64,000 bases of DNA. Origin: Sandaracinobacteroides sp039808025 (GTDB lineage: Bacteria; Pseudomonadota; Alphaproteobacteria; Sphingomonadales; Sphingomonadaceae). Both the position numbers and the translations under genes were made by a program. The stretch lies in NCBI GenBank assembly GCA_039808025.1, contig JBDHSK010000002.1:186001-250000 (forward strand), given 5' to 3'. This document shows positions 18,801 through 26,871 of this stretch, in pieces. Position 1 is the stretch's first letter. Each line of letters opens with the position of its first letter. Under the pieces are notes generated by a model that saw nothing but the letters and a program-made list of their open reading frames with translations, was not told where the DNA came from and ran no database searches.

Positions 18801-20547
18801 GGCCTGGACCGAGCGGGCGCGGCTGTTCGCCCTGCCACGTTCGTCGTGGGCCGATTACGACAGCAAGCTGATTTCCGCAGGCGGCGGTGTGTTCCCGCGC
18901 ACCCAGAAAGCCATCCCGCTTTCCGCCGAAGTAAAGGCGATGCTGGGAGTCGACGCAGAGTCCCTCAGCCCGACCGATCTGATTTCCGCCATATTGAAGG
19001 CCGAAGTCGATCTGCTGTGGTTCGGCGGGATCGGCACCTACATCAAGGGCAGCGCTGAATCGAACATCTCGGTTGGAGACCGCGCCAATGATGCCCACCG
19101 TGTGAACGGCATCGATGTTCGAGCAACCGTCATTGGCGAAGGCGCCAATCTCGGCATGACTCAGGCCGGCCGCATAGAATATGCGCAAAAAGGCGGCCAC
19201 CTCAACACCGACTTCATCGACAACTCGGCCGGAGTCGACACCTCCGACCACGAAGTGAACATCAAGATTGCCCTGGGGGCCGCCGAGCGGTCTGGCAAGC
19301 TGACAAGGGACAAGCGCAACAAGCTGCTCCACGACATGAGCGACGAAGTGGCGGCTCTGGTGCTCTCCAACAACAGTGCCCAGACGCTCGTGCTCTCGAT
19401 GACCGAAGCCAATGCCGTGGCGTCGCTCGCTGCCCATGCCCGGCACATTGAAACACTCGAGGAATCCGGTCGTCTCGACCGGGTGGTGGAAGGCCTGCCA
19501 TCTGTGCGGGAACTTGCCGAACGGCAAAGGCAGGGGCGCGGGCTGACCCGTCCGGAACTGGCCATCCTGCTGTCCTATTCCAAGATGGAATTGAAGGATG
19601 CACTGGTCGAAACAACTCTGGGCAGTGATCCGCTGCTGAGGGAAGACCTGTTCCACGCCTTCCCCGAAAAAATGCGCAAGGCCTACGCCAGCGAGATCGA
19701 AGCGCACCGGCTGCGGCCGCAGATCGTCGCCACCAAACTCGCCAACCTGCTGGTGAACCGGGGCGGAATGACCTTGGCCCATGAACTGGCAGCAGAACTG
19801 GGGGTTCCGCTCTCACGAATTGCCTCGGCCTTCGTGGCGGTCCGCACGCTCTTCAATCTCGAAGCCCTGTGGAAGGCCATCGATACCGCCGATGTGCCCG
19901 CAACAGTTGCGCTAGGCCTTCACTCCGAAGCGGCGCTGGTCACCCGCTCGCTGGTGGCGGATATTGCCCGCCTCGGCGATTCCGACCAGCCCGAACATGT
20001 CGCCACCCGCCTGGCGCCGGGGATGCTGAGGCTGACCAAGAAAATCCATGGCTTGCTGCGCCCCGAACCGCGCGCACAGGTCGAGGAAGTGCGCAAGCGG
20101 CTGGTGCAGGCGGGCGCCCCCGAGGCCGTTGTCGACTGGTTCGCAACGCTGCACGGCCTGAAGCGCGGTGCCGGAGTGGTGTCTCTGGCTGCCGACCTCG
20201 ACCTCGACGAAGCACAGACGGCCCGCGCCTATACGCGGCTCGGTGAAGCTCTGGTGATCGACTGGGCGCAGGGGGCCACATCGTCGCTGCAGGTCGCCGA
20301 TGGCTGGGAGCGGCTGCTGGCCGCAACCACCAGTGGCAGCTTTGATGCCATGCGCATCGACCTGATCCGCCAGCTTACCGGTAAGGGTGAGGATCCGCTT
20401 GCTGCGGTAGAGGCCTGGCTGAAAACCAACCAGGCGCGTGTCTCCGCCATTGCCGGCGCGATCAACCATGCCCGCAACAGCGGCGCCCCCAGCGTCGCAA
20501 TGCTGGCGCATCTGGCGACCATTGCCCTGCATGCCATGAAGGCATGA
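15880..20547 (+). CDS. NAD-specific glutamate dehydrogenase (large, 170-180 kDa type)
   Basis: This 1555-residue protein belongs to the large NAD-glutamate dehydrogenase class (GdhB/L_180 type), which converts glutamate to 2-oxoglutarate and ammonia and usually works catabolically. The catalytic lysine is K798 in VPTGAKGGFYAKQLPDP. RGGLRWSDRRDDFRTEVLGL, GVGDMSGDVFGNGMLLS and ADLLWFGGIGTYIKG-like sequence (here VDLLWFGGIGTYIKG) are hallmarks. The long N-terminal ACT-like regulatory region is present. The ATG at 15880 has GAGG 11 bp upstream and is preferred over GTG at 15871. The stop overlaps the next gene by 4 bp. Confidence 0.96.
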   Translation: MPPVDPDSAANSGSKPAAVDIESFPKALRDSFANLLFAGMPKSELDSLDPSDRQQLADLAFQHFAIRAPGTHVVHVGTTSGEAGNRRMPIILVTDDMPFLVDSATATVIASGIEIFRLIHPILAVTRDQQGRVTAVGGKDAPLESVILMEADRTPARLRTELARELELVYTDVRAATGDFGAMIAELHAASRNLNDNPPPMAPHVLAETTAFLDWLAADNFILLGYTDGNTRLGILRDQKRWETPYTNPSGDPVIIHNSQQKANVHRRATLDVVTVRRFDPAGKVKGEAHFVGLFASTAMRESPRRVPLVRRKVAEVADQLGYAPQSHAGRALEHVIETFPREELFRLNVTDLKDMAAGLMSLLDRPRPQLFARLDAHSEKVSVLVYIPRDSYSTELRTRIGAMLVEKIGGHMGKFDVELRAEGLARVHYVLEGVTTRPDEAALNTELLAITRGWDDQLEVELLAKVGATRAARLRLTHGRALGPGYRNNYSPAEGAADILRLTELSTPTDRHVSLSQRPGDADTVIRVKIFRLGDIIPLSESVPILENFGFKVIEEVSYDLAGGDLGWIHSFRLEMPAPVGNLAEFCSRVNPALTAVLSGSQENDGFNALIPSVGLNAEEANWVRSWFRYLRQTGSSYGLQTAADAMKRNAEVTLALVALFRAIHDPEAPKKARAAKEETFMQALQKVQSIEDDRILRLFHGLIEAMLRTNAFVPGGTSALAYKFDSARVPGLPKPLPWREIWVYSPRVEGIHLRGGPIARGGLRWSDRRDDFRTEVLGLVKAQMVKNSVIVPTGAKGGFYAKQLPDPAVDRDGWANEGREAYKVFIRAILSITDNLDAEGKVVPPAHVVRLDPDDPYMVVAADKGTATFSDTANGIAENRDFWLGDAFASGGSAGYDHKGMGITARGAWVSVTRHFAELGVDVQKDPVRVAGVGDMSGDVFGNGMLLSKSIKLVAAFDHRHIFLDPSPDAAAAWTERARLFALPRSSWADYDSKLISAGGGVFPRTQKAIPLSAEVKAMLGVDAESLSPTDLISAILKAEVDLLWFGGIGTYIKGSAESNISVGDRANDAHRVNGIDVRATVIGEGANLGMTQAGRIEYAQKGGHLNTDFIDNSAGVDTSDHEVNIKIALGAAERSGKLTRDKRNKLLHDMSDEVAALVLSNNSAQTLVLSMTEANAVASLAAHARHIETLEESGRLDRVVEGLPSVRELAERQRQGRGLTRPELAILLSYSKMELKDALVETTLGSDPLLREDLFHAFPEKMRKAYASEIEAHRLRPQIVATKLANLLVNRGGMTLAHELAAELGVPLSRIASAFVAVRTLFNLEALWKAIDTADVPATVALGLHSEAALVTRSLVADIARLGDSDQPEHVATRLAPGMLRLTKKIHGLLRPEPRAQVEEVRKRLVQAGAPEAVVDWFATLHGLKRGAGVVSLAADLDLDEAQTARAYTRLGEALVIDWAQGATSSLQVADGWERLLAATTSGSFDAMRIDLIRQLTGKGEDPLAAVEAWLKTNQARVSAIAGAINHARNSGAPSVAMLAHLATIALHAMKA

Positions 20548-21251
20548 CATTGCCGACGGTGCTTGCGCTGGTGTCGGCCATCGGCACCGCGCAGGCAATG
20601 GCTGAGCCGGTTCAGACTGAACCGGCTCAGGTTGCCATTGACCGATTGATTTTGCAGTCAAGGCAGGCCGGGCTTCCCGCCTTTGAACGCACCAGTGTGG
20701 TAACGACTTTCGGCAAGCCAACCGTGATCAGGGTCGAGCGGTTCGACCCAAAGGCGGCCCGCGGCCATCGCTGGACCCTGATCAGCATCGATGGCCGGAC
20801 ACCTACGCGCGCGCAGGCCAAAGACAGTGCCAGACAACCAGATGATGAACGGGTACCCGGATTTCATCACGTCCACACCATGCTGGCCGCCACTCGGCCA
20901 GACTGCCGGTCAATCGGTTCACAGGTTACCTGCCACTGGGCCAGCCTTCCTGCCAACGCGGAGAAGTCGAACGGCCCCGACCTCTCTGCCCGGCTGTCAG
21001 CTGATGTGGTTCTGGAACCCTCTGGCAACCAGCTGAAACTGCAATCGGTGCGGGTGTATGCAGCCCGCCCCTTTGCCATTCTGGCAGTGGCGAAACTGCA
21101 TGAACTGAACGTCGTCAGCACCTATGCGCCGGGCCCTGACGGTATTCCGGCCTTGACCAGCCAGACCATCGATGTCCATGTCAGCGCCCCCCTGGGTATG
21201 GGGGCAAGAAGCCGAACGATCAGCCACTACCGGCCGCTATTGCAGCGGTAA
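20544..21251 (+). CDS. Secreted hypothetical protein
   Basis: This is a 235-residue protein with a short N-terminal signal peptide (hydrophobic residues 2-19, AMA then EPV, about residue 21). The mature part has two cysteines (in RPDCRSIGSQVTCHW) that could form a disulfide. It is otherwise rich in beta-type sequence, such as TSVVTTFGKPTVIRVERFDP. I recognise no family. It overlaps the glutamate dehydrogenase stop by 4 bp, so both are translated from one message. A periplasmic role is likely from the signal; nothing links it functionally to the dehydrogenase. Confidence 0.65.
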   Translation: MTLPTVLALVSAIGTAQAMAEPVQTEPAQVAIDRLILQSRQAGLPAFERTSVVTTFGKPTVIRVERFDPKAARGHRWTLISIDGRTPTRAQAKDSARQPDDERVPGFHHVHTMLAATRPDCRSIGSQVTCHWASLPANAEKSNGPDLSARLSADVVLEPSGNQLKLQSVRVYAARPFAILAVAKLHELNVVSTYAPGPDGIPALTSQTIDVHVSAPLGMGARSRTISHYRPLLQR

Positions 21252-21274
21252 TCATCCGTCTCCGCTGTGGCAGG

Positions 21275-21302
21275 GGTGCCTGCACGATACGGCAGGCACC
21301 CA
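21275..21302. terminator. Hairpin between convergent genes
   Basis: A perfect 10-bp stem, GGGTGCCTGC (21275-21284) and GCAGGCACCC (21293-21302), encloses an 8-nt loop. It sits in the 60-bp gap between the secreted hypothetical gene (plus) and the TonB receptor (minus). Neither side has a good T-run, so termination is likely but not certain. Confidence 0.55.
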
Positions 21303-21311
21303 TTGGCCAAC

Positions 21312-23858
21312 TCAGAACTTCATTCCCAGCGTGACACCATAGGTGCGCGGATCACCAAAATAGCCGCCGGCATACCCCAGGGGGCCGAAATCAATCCCCC
21401 GCATGAAATCCTTGGAGTTGGTCAGGTTCTTCACCCAGAACATCACCCGGGCATTTCCGCCGGCCAGCGGCAGATTCTCGAATGACAGCTGGGCATCAAC
21501 CAGATCACGATCGTCGGACTTCAGCAGGTCATTGAACGGCGACGACAGCGCGCTTGAGAAGCTGAAGATACCATCTTCATGGGTATAGCCAACCCGCCCC
21601 ACGACCATGGCGCCACTGTTACCCATGGGGAAGCGCGCATTGAGGGCGACATTGGCCGTGAACGGCGGGGTGTAGGTGGGCCGTACCACCGAGGCAACGT
21701 TGACGGGCGGCGCCCCCGGAGTCGTCGATTGCCCGGCCATGAACGTCTTGGTCTTGATATCGACATAGCCGATCGCGCCATCGATCGAGAAATTCTCGGT
21801 CAGCGCCGCCTGGAAGTCGGCCTCGATGCCGGTATATTTCACCTTGCCGGCGTTACCGACTCGCGACGCAAAGGTGCCCGGAGGCGCATCTGTCACCGGT
21901 ACAATCACCGCAAGGTCGTTATAGATATTGTGGTAAGCCGCCACATTCAGCCGCAACCGCCGGTCGAACAGCTCTGATTTTACCCCGATTTCATAGGAAG
22001 TTACCGTTTCCGGCTTGAAGTTGGGAATGACGGTGGTGCCAGGCAGAGTCGGGTCCTGGGCATTGAAGCCACCGGAACGATAGCCGGTGGCGGCGCGACC
22101 ATAAACGCTGATATCCGGCGAAAATTCATAACGGGCCATCAGGTTCCAGGTGAACTTGCTGAAACTGTCGGATCCGGATTCGGCCTTGGCAAGCCGGGTT
22201 GCGCCATTTTGCAGCCGGATCATGTATTTGCTGTCCCACGTATAGCGGGCGCCAATGGTAAGGCTGAGAGGGGCATCGCGGCCAGAGGGGTAGATGGTGG
22301 TCTGCCCATAGATGGCTTCGGATTCATTGGTGGCACTGTATTCGAGAATGGCAGGCGTCACCACCGCCCGATAACGGGCCGGGTTGGCGGCCACAAAGGC
22401 CGGCCCCAGCGGGCCGAAATTCCCAAGGAAGATATTGTTGGTATCGAGAATGAAGGCACTGGTCTGCGGATTATATTCCTGTCCGTTCTCCCAGAAATAA
22501 AAGCCGCCCACCACCCAGTCGAGCAGGTCGTTATCTCCGGAGAATTCCAGTTCACCGCTCAGCTGCTTTTGCCAGCGATGGCCGGTGACCGTGAACAGAT
22601 CAGCGGTTGTGGTCGGCACGGGTGAATTGGCGATGATTGGCCGCGCCGGTTCGGGGATGGAGGGAATATATTGCAGCAGCGATTCCGGCATGCCGTTGAA
22701 CAGGGTGGCGTTGCTGAACGCATGGCCCTTGATAGTTCCCAGACCGTCAAGGTCATTGCCTTCGCTGACGCTGTCATACTGGCGATAACCGATCGTCGCC
22801 TTCACCCGGAAGGCATCGAAATCATTCTGCACCTGCAGGTTATGGCCCCAGTTCTTGTCTGTGGTCAGTCCCTGGCTGTTCAGGCAGATCTTGTCCCGGT
22901 AGACCCGGGTCGGTGCACTCAGCTCCTTGCAACCTGGCTCAAGGAACTGAACAGAATTGAGATAGGGCCCAACTGGTGCCTGCTGGGTGACCACCACCGG
23001 CTGCCCATCGACAATGGCCGGAGGGTTGATACTGCCGTTGGCCACATTGGTCAGCTGGAAAGCAGCCGTAGAGCCACGCACCCGCGCCCAGTCGAAGATA
23101 TACTGGATGCTGCCGGTGTCCCCAAGTTCGGCGCGTGCCGCAATACGGAACGAATCCGAACGTCGCCCTCCGGGGTCTTTGCTCGAATCCGGCTCGAGGA
23201 TGTTGTCGACAGTGCCGTGCCGTTGACTGTGACTATAGGCAAAGGTGGTTTTCAGCGGCCCCAGCAGTTCACCGGTATCGACAACCGCCTTGGCATTCCA
23301 GGCATTGAAATTGCCATAACCCCCCTCGACCGACAGCCGGAAGTCATCGCTTGGCCTGCGTGAAATGAAGCTGATGGCGCCGCCGGTGGTATTGCGCCCG
23401 AACAGGGTTCCCTGCGGGCCGCGCAGGATTTCCACACGCTCAAGATCAAGCACCCCCATGCCGGCCGCGCTCGACCGGGCGATATAAACCCCATCGATAT
23501 AAACGGCGTTGGCCATATCGAGACCGAAGGTTTCCTGGGCGCCAGAGGGAATCCCGCGGATCGAGATGACCGCAGCGCTGAAATTCACGGTAGGTGGCGA
23601 GAAGGCAAGGTTGGGGGCAAGGCCCGACAGGTCGCGGGCGTCGGAAATCTGCATCTGCTGCAACTTGGCCGCGCCAATGGCGCTTACAGCAATCGGCACT
23701 TCCTGGAGGTTCTGCTCGCGTTTCTGGGCGGTCACCACGATTTCTTCGAGGCCGCTATCCGCGGAGGCGGCGTTTTGCGCGACTGCAGGGGTGCAAAGTG
23801 CCAGCAGGCTCACCCCAAATGCCACGCCAGCAACACGCGACCGATACTTGGTGTCCAT
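21312..23858 (-). CDS. TonB-dependent outer-membrane receptor
   Basis: This 848-residue protein starts with a Sec signal (cleavage near AVA|Q at 27/28). A TonB-box-like EEIVVTAQKRE follows at about 38-48. The plug domain includes VPIAVSAIGAAKLQQM and GLAPNLAF. The rest is a 22-strand beta-barrel ending in YGVTLGMKF with the terminal Phe needed for outer-membrane assembly. It belongs to the large sphingomonad class of receptors for organic substrates, not to the typical siderophore class, but the ligand is not deducible. The start at 23856-23858 has GGGGAGGAC upstream. A Rieske oxygenase gene lies just upstream on the same strand, suggesting a shared substrate. Confidence 0.92.
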   Translation of the reverse strand: MDTKYRSRVAGVAFGVSLLALCTPAVAQNAASADSGLEEIVVTAQKREQNLQEVPIAVSAIGAAKLQQMQISDARDLSGLAPNLAFSPPTVNFSAAVISIRGIPSGAQETFGLDMANAVYIDGVYIARSSAAGMGVLDLERVEILRGPQGTLFGRNTTGGAISFISRRPSDDFRLSVEGGYGNFNAWNAKAVVDTGELLGPLKTTFAYSHSQRHGTVDNILEPDSSKDPGGRRSDSFRIAARAELGDTGSIQYIFDWARVRGSTAAFQLTNVANGSINPPAIVDGQPVVVTQQAPVGPYLNSVQFLEPGCKELSAPTRVYRDKICLNSQGLTTDKNWGHNLQVQNDFDAFRVKATIGYRQYDSVSEGNDLDGLGTIKGHAFSNATLFNGMPESLLQYIPSIPEPARPIIANSPVPTTTADLFTVTGHRWQKQLSGELEFSGDNDLLDWVVGGFYFWENGQEYNPQTSAFILDTNNIFLGNFGPLGPAFVAANPARYRAVVTPAILEYSATNESEAIYGQTTIYPSGRDAPLSLTIGARYTWDSKYMIRLQNGATRLAKAESGSDSFSKFTWNLMARYEFSPDISVYGRAATGYRSGGFNAQDPTLPGTTVIPNFKPETVTSYEIGVKSELFDRRLRLNVAAYHNIYNDLAVIVPVTDAPPGTFASRVGNAGKVKYTGIEADFQAALTENFSIDGAIGYVDIKTKTFMAGQSTTPGAPPVNVASVVRPTYTPPFTANVALNARFPMGNSGAMVVGRVGYTHEDGIFSFSSALSSPFNDLLKSDDRDLVDAQLSFENLPLAGGNARVMFWVKNLTNSKDFMRGIDFGPLGYAGGYFGDPRTYGVTLGMKF

Positions 23859-24159
23859 CAATGTCCTCCCCTTTGGTGGCCGCCCTGATGGCGGCTCTTT
23901 TCCCTTCCCGGGCACTGCCCGTTCTCTCTTTCCGGGTGCTACCCGAAAGGTACGGGAATGAATGACATTCTCGCACCCACTGTCAATAAGGATTACGCAA
24001 ACCAAGCGGGTGGTTCGCTATCAACCGGCATTTGCACCAAAGCTGTGCTGGATTTGCAACGGATACCGCACGCAAACGGCCACCCGACACAAGATTGTGC
24101 CGGATGGCCGTTCAATACTGCTGCTTTTTGCCGGCAGCAGGTTCTGACTTACGCCGAGA
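23859..24159 (-). other. Leader and promoter region of the TonB receptor gene
   Basis: This 301-bp stretch separates the Rieske gene (upstream) from the receptor. A TTGACA (23986-23981) lies about 120 bp before the receptor ATG, with a poor -10 (ATTCAT) 17 bp further on. Between it and the ATG are three small GC-rich hairpins: 23928-23949 (CGGGT core), 23909-23921 (CGGGC/GCCCG) and 23879-23895 (GCCGCC/GGCGGC). No open frame here looks coding. Confidence 0.5.
23958..23986 (-). promoter_or_regulatory. Candidate promoter of the TonB receptor gene
   Basis: A perfect TTGACA -35 box (23986-23981, minus strand) is followed by 17 bp and ATTCAT. The -10 matches the consensus in only three positions, so an activator may be required or the match may be chance. 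Confidence 0.3.
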
Positions 24160-25236
24160 TCAGGCGTTATCTTCCCACGGATCCCGGAGGGTACCGCGCG
24201 AGATGAAATGCCCGTTCACCCGTTCCTGGAAGGTATGGGCCTTCTCGCGCGGGTTGTAGAACTGCTTGTACCAGATGCGCACCTTGTCGAACGGTCCATC
24301 ACCGCGCACCATCATCACGTTGATGCACGGGCGCTTGTTCCCCCACAGTTCGAAATCCTGGGCAAACGCCTTCACGCCATCCCTGGCATACGACCGCGCA
24401 AAGGCAATGTCTTCCGGAGTCGGGTGCTTGTTCGCCGATTTGACGAACAGGCCATACCACACCTTCACCGAACCATCATCAACAGGGGTATGGGCGATCA
24501 GCATGTGTGAGGGATATTCTCCCATCATCACCGACTGAAGAATGGCCGGCCCGGTATACCAGGTGTCATTGGTCATACCCTCGGTGTTGCTCATCAGGGT
24601 GCGGTGGCCAGCCTTCAGAATCTGGCGACAGATGTGGCCGTCGAACTCGTTCTCGAAATACTCGATGTCGCGGCTACCGTGCACATAGGCAAGGTGGCCC
24701 TTGTCGGCCATGTTGTCGACGATCTCTTGCGGATGGCTGTTCAGGATGCCCAGCGGCTCGATCTCCCAGTTCACCCACGAGGAATCATCCCATTGCGGAA
24801 ATTCCGGCAGCGGATAATCCGCTTCCTTGCCCTCAGGGTCGTACCAGGTCCACAGGCAGCCGGCCCGTTCAACGATCGGCCACGTCTTGAGGCATGCCAT
24901 CTTGGGCGGCGTTCCCGGCGAATAGGGAATGTCGTCACACTTACCATCGGGGCCAAACCGCCAGGCATGGTTGGGGCAGCGGATGCTGTCGCCCTCGACA
25001 TGGGTTTTATCGAGCACGACATAGGACGTGGTGTTGGTGGCCATGTGGGTGCCCATGTGCGGGCAATAGGCCTCGATCATGTACACCTTGCCGCTGTGGC
25101 CGCGATAGATGACCAGATCCTCGCCAAAATACCGCACCGCAGACGGAACCGTCGTCGCATCTTCAGAGCGTCCGACCATGAACCAGCCGCGCGGGAAACT
25201 GAACTCACCGAGTCGATATTCTTTGGTGGTTGCCAT
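24160..25236 (-). CDS. Rieske non-heme iron oxygenase, KshA-like
   Basis: This 358-residue oxygenase component has an N-terminal Rieske domain with [2Fe-2S] ligands C58, H60, C87 and H90 (YCPHMGTH and CPNHAWRF). The catalytic domain has NMADKGHLAYVHGS, holding the bridging Asp178 and iron ligands H181 and H186. The GWFMVG start and the LVIYRGHSGKVYMIEAYC region resemble 3-ketosteroid 9-alpha-hydroxylase (KshA) and cholesterol 7-desaturase types more than ring-hydroxylating dioxygenases. The exact substrate is uncertain. The start at 25234-25236 follows GGAGGGAGAG. No ferredoxin or reductase gene is adjacent. Confidence 0.85.
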   Translation of the reverse strand: MATTKEYRLGEFSFPRGWFMVGRSEDATTVPSAVRYFGEDLVIYRGHSGKVYMIEAYCPHMGTHMATNTTSYVVLDKTHVEGDSIRCPNHAWRFGPDGKCDDIPYSPGTPPKMACLKTWPIVERAGCLWTWYDPEGKEADYPLPEFPQWDDSSWVNWEIEPLGILNSHPQEIVDNMADKGHLAYVHGSRDIEYFENEFDGHICRQILKAGHRTLMSNTEGMTNDTWYTGPAILQSVMMGEYPSHMLIAHTPVDDGSVKVWYGLFVKSANKHPTPEDIAFARSYARDGVKAFAQDFELWGNKRPCINVMMVRGDGPFDKVRIWYKQFYNPREKAHTFQERVNGHFISRGTLRDPWEDNA

Positions 25237-25669
25237 CGATTTTCTCTCCCTCCGGATTTGAACCGCCGGCAAACTAGCCGCAAAGCGTAGATTGTGCAAC
25301 CCTCGACAGCGCGTGGGTAAGCCAAATGCCTAATACAATCATTAAATGCGTAAAACGGACGCTTCCGGGCTACGCACCGGGCGCCATCAGGCCTGAGCGG
25401 GCATTGTGATTCTCTCATGTTACCCAACGGATAGCACCCGTTCTTTGATCGGGAACAAAATGGCAGGACCGGATCAAGCCAGCCGTACAAGGTAGGGGCC
25501 CATCGCGATCCGCAATTCCTGCCGTGCTGGTGAAGCCATTGACTCTGGCCTTGAAACACCCGGACAGATAGCGCCCGTTATCACCGAAACCCGGGGGTGA
25601 CGGCGATGAGACCGTGGCAAAGGCACACCCTCCGTTCGTCTGCACCGCCACATGTTCAGGATGGAATCA
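25237..25669. other. Divergent intergenic region between Rieske and PhzF genes
   Basis: These 433 bp separate two divergent genes and must hold promoters for both. I see no convincing -35/-10 pair and no coding frame. The 13-mer GATAGC(A/G)CCCGTT occurs twice in the same orientation, at 25430-25442 and 25567-25579, which could be a regulator site. An AT-richer patch at about 25320-25360 is the most promoter-like part for the minus-strand gene. Confidence 0.5.
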
Positions 25670-26569
25670 ATGCGCGATTTCAAGGTCGTAGACGTCTTTT
25701 CCGCCACATCGTTTCGCGGCAATCCGGTGGCTGTCGTTCTCGATGCCGAGGGCCTGTCCGATTCCGACATGCAGGCCATTGCCCGATGGACCAACCTCTC
25801 GGAAACCACGTTCGTCCTGCCGGCAACCCATGACGACGCCGACTATCTGCTGCGGATCTTCACGCCCCGGTCAGAACTGCCTTTTGCCGGCCACCCCACT
25901 CTGGGCAGCGCCCATGCCATCCTCGAGGCCGGACGCATCAAGGCCCCCGCTGAACGCCTCGTCCAGCAGTGTCGGCAGGGTCTGGTGCCTGTGACCATCA
26001 CGCAAACCGGCGAATCACGCCGGCTGAGCCTGGAACTGCCGCCCGCCACGACAGCACCGCTTGGTTGCGCCGACATTGACACGCTGGAAGCCATCCTCGG
26101 CCAGCCGATCGTGCGCCAATATCCGCCTGCCATCATCGATGTGGGCGCCCGGTGGATCGTGGCCCAAATCGACAGCCCCCAGAGACTGTTGCAGCTTCAG
26201 CCCGATCTTCAAAGCGCCAGCAGGTTCGACACCCGCCTGCAGGTCACTGGCGTGTCGCTGTTTGCGCGCTACCCCGCCGGAAGCGAGACCGCCATCGAAG
26301 TGCGATCCTTCGCTCCATCTTGCGGGGTGGAGGAAGACCCGGTTTGCGGCAGCGGCAACGGCAGCATCGCGGTGTTTCAGCTCCTCTGCGGCGCGTTGCC
26401 CGCAGGTGGCACGCACTATGTGGCGTCGCAAGGCAGATGTGTCGGTCGCGCTGGCCGCATCGACGTCAGCGTATCAGACTCGGGGCGCATTCAAATCGGC
26501 GGTGCATGCATCACCAGCATCAACGGCCAGCTGCGATCGCCCCGGCTGCCTGCCGAACAGACGGCCTGA
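25670..26569 (+). CDS. PhzF-family isomerase/epimerase
   Basis: This 299-residue protein has the diaminopimelate epimerase-like fold of the PhzF family. The N-terminus MRDFKVVDVFSATSFRGNPVAVVLD is canonical, with the catalytic Glu in WTNLSETTFVLP. RSELPFAGHPTLGSAHAI and the C-terminal EEDPVCGSGNGSIAVFQL are the two hallmark motifs. Housekeeping PhzF proteins have unknown substrates; no phenazine genes are present. Of three clustered ATGs (25652, 25661, 25670) the last has AGGA at suitable spacing and fits family starts. Confidence 0.9.
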   Translation: MRDFKVVDVFSATSFRGNPVAVVLDAEGLSDSDMQAIARWTNLSETTFVLPATHDDADYLLRIFTPRSELPFAGHPTLGSAHAILEAGRIKAPAERLVQQCRQGLVPVTITQTGESRRLSLELPPATTAPLGCADIDTLEAILGQPIVRQYPPAIIDVGARWIVAQIDSPQRLLQLQPDLQSASRFDTRLQVTGVSLFARYPAGSETAIEVRSFAPSCGVEEDPVCGSGNGSIAVFQLLCGALPAGGTHYVASQGRCVGRAGRIDVSVSDSGRIQIGGACITSINGQLRSPRLPAEQTA

Positions 26570-26645
26570 ACGGCCCCTTCGGGCAGGCTTTGGTGCCAAT
26601 CTTTCCGTTGGCCTGCCGTCGCGCCAGTGGCCACCGGCCCTGAAC

Positions 26646-26720
26646 TGGCTCCCCGGGTAGGATTCGAACCTACGACCGTCCGATTAACAGTCGGATGCTC
26701 TACCGCTGAGCTACCGAGGA
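26646..26720 (-). tRNA. tRNA-Asn (GTT)
   Basis: A 75-nt tRNA read on the minus strand, starting TCCTCGGTAGCTCAGCGGTA and ending with an encoded CCA. The acceptor arm pairs TCCTCGG with CCGGGGA. The anticodon arm is CCGACTGTTAATCGG, with anticodon GTT at 26688-26686. The T-arm is CGTAGGTTCGAATCCTACC. It lies alone between phzF and korA; both flanking genes are on the other strand. Confidence 0.98.
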
Positions 26721-26871
26721 ATGCCATGCGGGAAGCGGGCCTATATATGCGCCGTAACCGAAGCGCAAGCCACAGAAACGCGACCTCCCGCACCTTCATC
26801 ATCGTCACAAAGGCGTTGAACCTTCCGCAATTGCTGCCCTAGAGTGCAGCCAACTTCCTCGGTCAGGATGG

